Assembly: GCF_014207845.1 (NCBI RefSeq)
Contig: NZ_JACHLC010000003.1
Span: 62,001 to 126,000 of the forward strand
From: Chryseobacterium shigense
GTDB taxonomy: Bacteria > Bacteroidota > Bacteroidia > Flavobacteriales > Weeksellaceae
Direction: 5' to 3'
Length of the DNA: 64,000 bases
This document shows, piece by piece, positions 59,359 through 64,000 of the stretch (its first letter is position 1; each line of letters begins with the position of its first letter). The notes under the pieces are model-generated. The model was not told the origin of the DNA. It ran no database searches and was given only the letters and a program-made list of their open reading frames with translations. A program made the translations under genes and the position numbers.

Positions 59359-60174
59359 ATGAAACATAGTATTTCGATCCTGTTTTTGGCAGCAGGACTG
59401 TCTCTTTCTGCTCAGGTGGGAATCAATACTGATTCGCCAAATGCAAAACTCGACGTTAACGGAGACATCAATTTCAGAGATAAAATAAGTGTCCTGAATG
59501 TTATGGACAATACTTTATCCCAGGGTAATAACGACCAGATTCTTGTTTCCCAGGGAGAGGGCTATCCCCCCATCTGGAAGTCGCTCCGTATTCCCGAATA
59601 CGAACCGAATAAATTTTATCTCATATTCAACAACTCTTTTTCAGACAAGACCGGAATAAAATTTACCAATAATGAACATTCCAGTATTGCTGCTAAAAAT
59701 ACAGCTTTTACAAAAGGAGCGAATATTTCCAGTCTTCCGGGATTCAAAAAAATTGCGGGCCTGTCTCAGCCTATCAGTGTATTCAGTACAGACAGTAAAA
59801 CGTATTTTCAGTTTGAAACCGTGGTACAGGCAAATCTTCCTGTAAACGGAACACCTGATATTTCTATAGATTATGCATGCGGTATTTTTGTGGACGACAA
59901 GCTGGTAAATCTCAGACAGAGAAACCTGAAAGCAAGTAGTGCAGCAAGTACTTTCATTACCCATAACCAGATCGGGATAGTTACCAATCTTTCCAAAGGA
60001 CAGCACAATGTAAGTGTGGCCTGTTCAAGGCTTGCCTCATACAGAACGGCAAGTGATGTTGTACTGGCAATAGGAATCAATGCGGATACCAACATTAACA
60101 GCTTTATTACCCAGTCTTCCCTGAAAGTGGATGTATATGAGATTCCGCAGGTATTTAACCCAATTATAAATTAA
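59359..60174 (+). CDS. secreted VGINT-motif protein 2 of a tandem trio
   Basis: 271 residues. The signal peptide ends LSAQ, then VGINTDSPNAKLDVNGDINF. It shares the W-K-S-L block and the YACGIFVDDKLVNLRQ motif with genes 1 and 3, so the three are paralogues from tandem duplication. It starts 3 nt after gene 1, and gene 3 starts 7 nt after its stop. Function unknown; it may assemble with its relatives. No other recognisable domain. Confidence 0.65.
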   Translation: MKHSISILFLAAGLSLSAQVGINTDSPNAKLDVNGDINFRDKISVLNVMDNTLSQGNNDQILVSQGEGYPPIWKSLRIPEYEPNKFYLIFNNSFSDKTGIKFTNNEHSSIAAKNTAFTKGANISSLPGFKKIAGLSQPISVFSTDSKTYFQFETVVQANLPVNGTPDISIDYACGIFVDDKLVNLRQRNLKASSAASTFITHNQIGIVTNLSKGQHNVSVACSRLASYRTASDVVLAIGINADTNINSFITQSSLKVDVYEIPQVFNPIIN

Positions 60175-60181
60175 TCCGGAC

Positions 60182-60925
60182 ATGAAAAAAATTATTATCA
60201 TAAAATCCCTGCTGTTTGCTATATGGATGAATGCGCAGGTGGGTGTGAATACCTCAAATCCTGCCGGTATGCTTGATGTGAATGGAGATATAAGCGTTAG
60301 GAAAGAAATCAGGACCGGTGGGACGAACCAGCTTAAAGGATCAGCCGGAGTGGCTGGGACTATTTTTCATAATAACACGGAATTACACGAGAATGACTGG
60401 AAGAGTATCAAAATTGCAGATGGGCAGGGAAGTATGTCCGTATTTTCACTGAATACCGTTGCCGACCAGACGGGTGCGTCTTTTTCTTCACCCAACGGTG
60501 CTACAACTCCCTATACCGAAGGTACGGCCATTACTTCTGCATGGACGGTTCTGCCGGGAACTTCGGATACATTTTCTATTACCAATGCTGTAAATAAAGT
60601 AGCGTTTACTTTTCAGACTACAGCCCAGAAAACGGGAAATGACAATGCTTCTACAGGGTTTGCATGTGGTATTTTTGTAGATAACACACTGAGAGCAGTC
60701 CGTACAGACGTTTTAATAGGTTCGGAAGGAAGCTATAAAATCTTCAATCTCAATGCAACACTTGCGGGTCTTACACCCAAGAACAATTACAGCGTAAAAG
60801 TAGCCTGTACGAAAAGGAATCTGAACTCCGGAACATTGGGAATAGGAAGAGCGGTAAATACAGATTTTCTGAATAACGAGATGTCTCAGTCCGTTCTTAC
60901 AACATCCGTTCTGCAGCCATACTAA
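60182..60925 (+). CDS. secreted VGVNT-motif protein 3 of a tandem trio
   Basis: 247 residues. Signal peptide ends WMNAQ, then VGVNTSNPAGMLDVNGDI. It is shorter than the other two, and its motif region has WKSIKI and FACGIFVDNTLRAVRTD. The conserved Cys-Gly-Ile-Phe is shared by the set. It ends the trio. No clear terminator was seen before the next lipoprotein gene's own promoter at 61045. Confidence 0.65.
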   Translation: MKKIIIIKSLLFAIWMNAQVGVNTSNPAGMLDVNGDISVRKEIRTGGTNQLKGSAGVAGTIFHNNTELHENDWKSIKIADGQGSMSVFSLNTVADQTGASFSSPNGATTPYTEGTAITSAWTVLPGTSDTFSITNAVNKVAFTFQTTAQKTGNDNASTGFACGIFVDNTLRAVRTDVLIGSEGSYKIFNLNATLAGLTPKNNYSVKVACTKRNLNSGTLGIGRAVNTDFLNNEMSQSVLTTSVLQPY

Positions 60926-61044
60926 TTTCGTAATAAGTCATAAATAACAACCTGAAAATATTTGTTTTTAGGTTTTTTTTGTTAAAAGATACGGATTGTT
61001 ATTAATTTGTTGAATAAGTAAATGTTTTCATCAAAAAAATGAAT

Positions 61045-61052
61045 TATATTTG
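61045..61052 (+). promoter_or_regulatory. -7 promoter element of lipoprotein 1
   Basis: TATATTTG (TAnnTTTG) ends 23 nt before the ATG at 61076. Confidence 0.6.
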
Positions 61053-61075
61053 TCAACTCACTAAAATATTTTTTC

Positions 61076-61948
61076 ATGGGAAAAAACTATCTTCTTAAAA
61101 TCATTGCCGGAGTATTTTTCGGGTTGATGGTTTCATGTAACAATTCTTCTGAAGATCAATTCGAGCCCAGCTCCAATAACGGAGGAAATGGGAATACACC
61201 AACTCCCCCGGCAAGAGTTTTGGAAAAGATTACCTTAAACAATAATGTACAGGAAGAGTATACATTTAACGGAACTGCTTTTCAGAAAGGAATGCTGAGA
61301 GATGGAACCAACAATAATTATTATACAGGTACGGTAACGTATATCAATAATAAAATCAGTAAAATAAAATTTATTGGGAGCCTGACCGGAAGTATGACTT
61401 ATGATTTTAGTGTAAGTGAAGACAGCAAAGGCAATGTATATAGTGCAACATGTACCGGTACGGCTACTGCGGCAATAGATTCTTTTGTAAGCGACTACAC
61501 CTTTACCTATGATGCCACAGGTAAAAAGCTTGTGAAAATCATGGAAAAAAGAAAAGTAGCGGGAAATTCAGCATACAGCCAGTTTACACAGAATACTTTT
61601 ACTTACAACGGAGATAATATTTTCAAGGCAGAATGTGCCAAAGGAACCCTTACGGGAACAGGAGAACCTAATATGGCTACTGCAAAGATGACTTTGTACA
61701 GCTTCCAGAACTATGATTCTAAAGTTAACCCATACACTACACTTCCCAAAACATTCTTTACTGCATGGAGCCTGGTTCGCCCGGAGAGCTTTTACAGGAT
61801 TTCTCCAAACAACCCAACATCTGTGTACGTAATGCCGCCAACTCCTGCACCTGCAGTAAATACGCCTATGACGTATTTGTATGATGCTTACAATTATCCT
61901 GTATCGGATAAAGACCAGGCGCTTAAATATATTTACAGAACTTTATAA
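61076..61948 (+). CDS. secreted lipoprotein, first of a paralogous pair
   Basis: 290 residues. The signal ends L-M-V-S-C, so it is likely lipid-modified at that Cys. It has a Ser/Asn/Gly-rich linker, then strand pairs such as L-E-K-I-T-L-N-N-N-V-Q-E-E-Y-T-F, TGTVTYINNKISKIKF and a C-terminal Y-R-I-S-P-N-N-P block ending Y-I-Y-R-T-L. The Y-x-x-N-K-I-S-K-I-pattern resembles RHS/YD-like beta-repeats in other Bacteroidetes lipoproteins. The next gene is a relative in architecture. Function unknown. Confidence 0.65.
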   Translation: MGKNYLLKIIAGVFFGLMVSCNNSSEDQFEPSSNNGGNGNTPTPPARVLEKITLNNNVQEEYTFNGTAFQKGMLRDGTNNNYYTGTVTYINNKISKIKFIGSLTGSMTYDFSVSEDSKGNVYSATCTGTATAAIDSFVSDYTFTYDATGKKLVKIMEKRKVAGNSAYSQFTQNTFTYNGDNIFKAECAKGTLTGTGEPNMATAKMTLYSFQNYDSKVNPYTTLPKTFFTAWSLVRPESFYRISPNNPTSVYVMPPTPAPAVNTPMTYLYDAYNYPVSDKDQALKYIYRTL

Positions 61949-62013
61949 GACCCATTTGATTACCGGTTTTATTGGAATATAAATAAAAACATAACTTTTG
62001 TTCAAAAAAAAGT

Positions 62014-62021
62014 TATATTTG
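62014..62021 (+). promoter_or_regulatory. -7 promoter element of lipoprotein 2
   Basis: TATATTTG (TAnnTTTG) ends 25 nt before the ATG at 62047. Confidence 0.6.
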
Positions 62022-62046
62022 TGAAAAAATAAACAATTACCAGGAA

Positions 62047-62979
62047 ATGAAACAACTTTTCTACTTTATTTTACTGATTGCAGGTTTTTCTTCAATACAT
62101 TCCTGCAAAGACATGTTAGACGAAGACGGGGATCCGTTATTGGATCTGAACGATACGGGAGGCCTGACAGGTCCAAGAGCATTATACAGAGAAATTACAG
62201 ATAAAGATACATTAGCGGAATACCACTACAGCGGGCTTTTGGTAACAAAAGTAATTACGGATAGTGCTTCCATTACAGATATTGCCTACAGCGGTGACAA
62301 AATAAGCCAGATTACCTTTAACGGATTCCTTGATCTTGACGGAAACGGGAAACTGGATAAAGATAGTGTTTCCTACAGCCAGCTATTTACTTACGGGCCA
62401 AACGACAGACTGGATAAAATCTCTGAAAACCGTTCAGTTTTCAGAAGACCTGCACCTGTACCGCCTGCAACTGCTCCAGGGCCGCAGACACTTTTAAGAA
62501 AGACAAAAACCCTTTACGATCTAAAGTATAGCGCTTCTACAGCTAAACTGGATTCCATCATCATGCAAAACGGTCCGGACGTTTCCGGAACACCATTCGC
62601 TTATATCAGCTATTCCAAAACAGGATATACCTATTTAGGTGATAACGTATCCAGAGTAGTAAGAAATTACGGTCCTATGGCTGCCGGAGTATTTGGAAGA
62701 CCTACAACCAGACTGGCATACGATTTCACGATTTACGATACTGCAATCAGTCCGTTTACATTACTTCCTAAAGTATATAAAATTTCAAGACTTTTATCTA
62801 CGGAATCTAACGACAGAGAAAGTCATATTTTATCTCCGAACAATCCCAGAAAAATATCTGTAACGGATCTTATACCGCCTATTCCTTCTCCAATCAGCTG
62901 GACAACGAATTATAACTACGATCCGCAGACTTATATGACGAAAGGATATGGTGTAAACTACATTTATAAACCTTTCTAA
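62047..62979 (+). CDS. secreted lipoprotein, second of a paralogous pair
   Basis: 310 residues. The signal ends S-I-H-S-C, and an acidic stretch K-D-M-L-D-E-D-G-D follows, which may signal surface export. It shares with the first gene the L-S-P-N-N-P block near the C-terminus and a final Y-I-Y-K-P-F, and the pattern of an I-A-Y-S-G-D-K-I-S-Q-I-T-F strand pair. It has its own promoter box, so the two may be expressed separately. A good terminator follows. Function unknown. Confidence 0.65.
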   Translation: MKQLFYFILLIAGFSSIHSCKDMLDEDGDPLLDLNDTGGLTGPRALYREITDKDTLAEYHYSGLLVTKVITDSASITDIAYSGDKISQITFNGFLDLDGNGKLDKDSVSYSQLFTYGPNDRLDKISENRSVFRRPAPVPPATAPGPQTLLRKTKTLYDLKYSASTAKLDSIIMQNGPDVSGTPFAYISYSKTGYTYLGDNVSRVVRNYGPMAAGVFGRPTTRLAYDFTIYDTAISPFTLLPKVYKISRLLSTESNDRESHILSPNNPRKISVTDLIPPIPSPISWTTNYNYDPQTYMTKGYGVNYIYKPF

Positions 62980-63001
62980 AAAGAAACTTTAAAATATACC
63001 C

Positions 63002-63031
63002 GCCCAATCCTTCATAAGATTGGGCTTTTTT
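63002..63031 (+). terminator. rho-independent terminator after lipoprotein 2
   Basis: An 8-bp GCCCAATC/GATTGGGC stem (63002-63009 with 63018-63025) with a T run. Confidence 0.85.
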
Positions 63032-63044
63032 ATTTTTTATCCCT

Positions 63045-63052
63045 TAATTTTG
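63045..63052 (+). promoter_or_regulatory. -7 promoter element of pth
   Basis: TAATTTTG (TAnnTTTG) ends 14 nt before the ATG at 63067. Confidence 0.5.
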
Positions 63053-63066
63053 CAAAAAATTTCTCA

Positions 63067-63630
63067 ATGAAATATTTAATAGTCGGGCTTGGAAACAAAG
63101 GCCCTGAATACGAAAATACACGCCACAACATAGGATTCAAAGTAGCTGAAAAAATTGCAGAAACACTTGATGTTTCATTTAATACAACCAATTTCGGGTG
63201 GATGGCAGAAGGGAAGTATAAAGGACGGAAGGTTTTCGTTCTGAAGCCGGATACCTATATGAACCTTTCCGGAAATGCTGTAAGATTCTGGATGCAGAAA
63301 GAGAATATTCCATTGGAAAATGTACTGATTATTACCGATGATCTTGCTCTTCCGTTCGGAACTTTAAGAATGAAAATGAAAGGCTCTGATGCCGGCCACA
63401 ATGGGCTTAAAAGCATTAATGAGATGCTTAATACCCCAAATTATGCAAGGCTGAGGTTCGGGATCTCTGCAGACTTCTCCGAAGGCCGCCAGGTAGATTA
63501 TGTACTGGGAACCTGGAATGAAGAAGAATCTGAAAAACTTCCGGAAAGAATTGAAAAGTTCTCAAAGGCAGGTTTATCTTTTGTATTTGCGGGTATCAAT
63601 AATACAATGTCTGCATTCAACGGGAAATAG
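63067..63630 (+). CDS. pth: peptidyl-tRNA hydrolase
   Basis: 187 residues, cytoplasmic. It cleaves peptidyl-tRNAs released early from the ribosome and recycles the tRNA. The key residues are present: Asn10 in VGLGNKGPEY, His20 in NTRHNIGF, Asp92 in TDDLALPFG and Asn112 in the SDAGHNGLKSI loop. The overall pattern and length match the bacterial Pth1 family. It is transcribed from its own box between a terminator upstream and a hairpin downstream. Confidence 0.96.
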   Translation: MKYLIVGLGNKGPEYENTRHNIGFKVAEKIAETLDVSFNTTNFGWMAEGKYKGRKVFVLKPDTYMNLSGNAVRFWMQKENIPLENVLIITDDLALPFGTLRMKMKGSDAGHNGLKSINEMLNTPNYARLRFGISADFSEGRQVDYVLGTWNEEESEKLPERIEKFSKAGLSFVFAGINNTMSAFNGK

Positions 63631-63685
63631 AGTAGATGGATAAGACTTAAAAACAACATTATCTTTAAGCTTCCTGTTAAAAATA

Positions 63686-63712
63686 AAGACCATCGGAGAA
63701 TCCAATGGTCTT
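63686..63712. terminator. possible terminator downstream of pth
   Basis: An 8-bp stem (63686-63693 with 63705-63712), with a modest T flank. It could serve either pth or the convergent carbonic anhydrase gene. Confidence 0.45.
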
Positions 63713-63797
63713 GCTGTATACTTTAAAAATCAATTTCCAATCTAACTATACCATGATTTTTTGTATATGTGTGATAAAATGTACCGGCTTTTATCTC

Positions 63798-64000
63798 TTA
63801 AAGCCAGGTTACAACTCCGGTTTCAACATCATAATTGGCTCCAACTATTTTGATCTTACCTTCATCTTCTAACTTTTTAAGTGTTGAACTTTGTGTACGA
63901 ATATCTTCAATTGCGTTTTTTACGTTCTGCTGATTCAGTCTTTCCAGAAGCACCCCGTTTTTTGATGAACGTTCTTCACCTTCTTCAATGATTTCATTGA
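63798..64000 (-). CDS. carbonic anhydrase, beta-class, C-terminal part (cut by window edge)
   Basis: The minus-strand frame is open to the right edge and ends in TAA at 63798-63800. About 67 C-terminal residues can be read. The end, K-I-K-I-V-G-A-N-Y-D-V-E-T-G-V-V-T-W-L, matches the final strand of beta-carbonic anhydrases, and the preceding V-K-N-A-I-E-D-I-R-T-Q-S-S-T-L-K-K-L helix fits too. Beta-class enzymes interconvert carbon dioxide and bicarbonate using zinc, and the zinc ligands would lie outside the window. The start is not seen. Confidence 0.75.
   Translation of the reverse strand, partial: NEIIEEGEERSSKNGVLLERLNQQNVKNAIEDIRTQSSTLKKLEDEGKIKIVGANYDVETGVVTWL

Overview
This is an AT-rich window of about 64 kb from a Flavobacteriia chromosome, most probably Chryseobacterium or a close relative. 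The evidence is repeated promoter -7 boxes of the form TAnnTTTG, type IX secretion (T9SS) type B sorting domains, an exosortase XrtF pair, SusC-like TonB receptors, Rho with a long low-complexity insert, and many secreted or lipoprotein genes typical of that group. No rRNA, tRNA, CRISPR array, complete insertion sequence or prophage was seen. Both ends cut a gene: an LptF/LptG-type permease on the left and a carbonic anhydrase on the right.

Layout. 0-5.9 kb is housekeeping: biotin ligase, rsfS, ftsH, a LUD-domain protein, cdsA and psd, the last five co-directional and closely spaced. 5.9-10.2 kb is an accessory block with two small helix-turn-helix genes, a six-helix membrane protein with a LuxR-like C-terminus, and a secreted protein with two Ig-like repeats and a GATase-like C-terminus. 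Two promoters in this block share a 33-bp element at the same distance from the -7 box. 10.2-20 kb holds a fatty acid hydroxylase, an ABC exporter, an M28 peptidase, rho, superoxide dismutase and a secreted EEP-family nuclease/phosphatase. Two inverted copies of a MITE-like repeat flank the rho segment.

20-25.5 kb has a TonB receptor with a DUF5689 lipoprotein and small hypotheticals. 25.6-28.7 kb is a minus-strand cluster: AmgK-like sugar kinase, a stand-alone RapZ C-terminal domain, MurU-like nucleotidyltransferase and a LOG-family hydrolase. It looks like cell-wall sugar recycling. 28.9-38.5 kb has xrtF and its partner, a CDF metal transporter, asd, another TonB receptor, and nitroreductase-nadB-nadC. 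38.5-50.3 kb is dominated by four large paralogous T9SS type B proteins around rnhA and dnaB. 50.3-58.2 kb has an MFS exporter, a GH3-family enzyme, small secreted proteins and mfd. 58.5-64 kb has three tandem secreted paralogues, two paralogous lipoproteins, pth and the partial carbonic anhydrase.

Themes. Much of the window serves the cell surface: TonB uptake, T9SS and exosortase traffic, lipoproteins and phospholipid synthesis. Several promoters place the -7 box only 3-4 nt before the ATG, which predicts leaderless mRNAs. The most promising less-described items are the shared promoter element with its regulator/surface-protein block, the MITE-like repeat pair, the RapZ-C/AmgK/MurU cluster, the mosaic T9SS family and an SSB-like acidic tip on DnaB. 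All functional calls come from reading the sequence without database searches.
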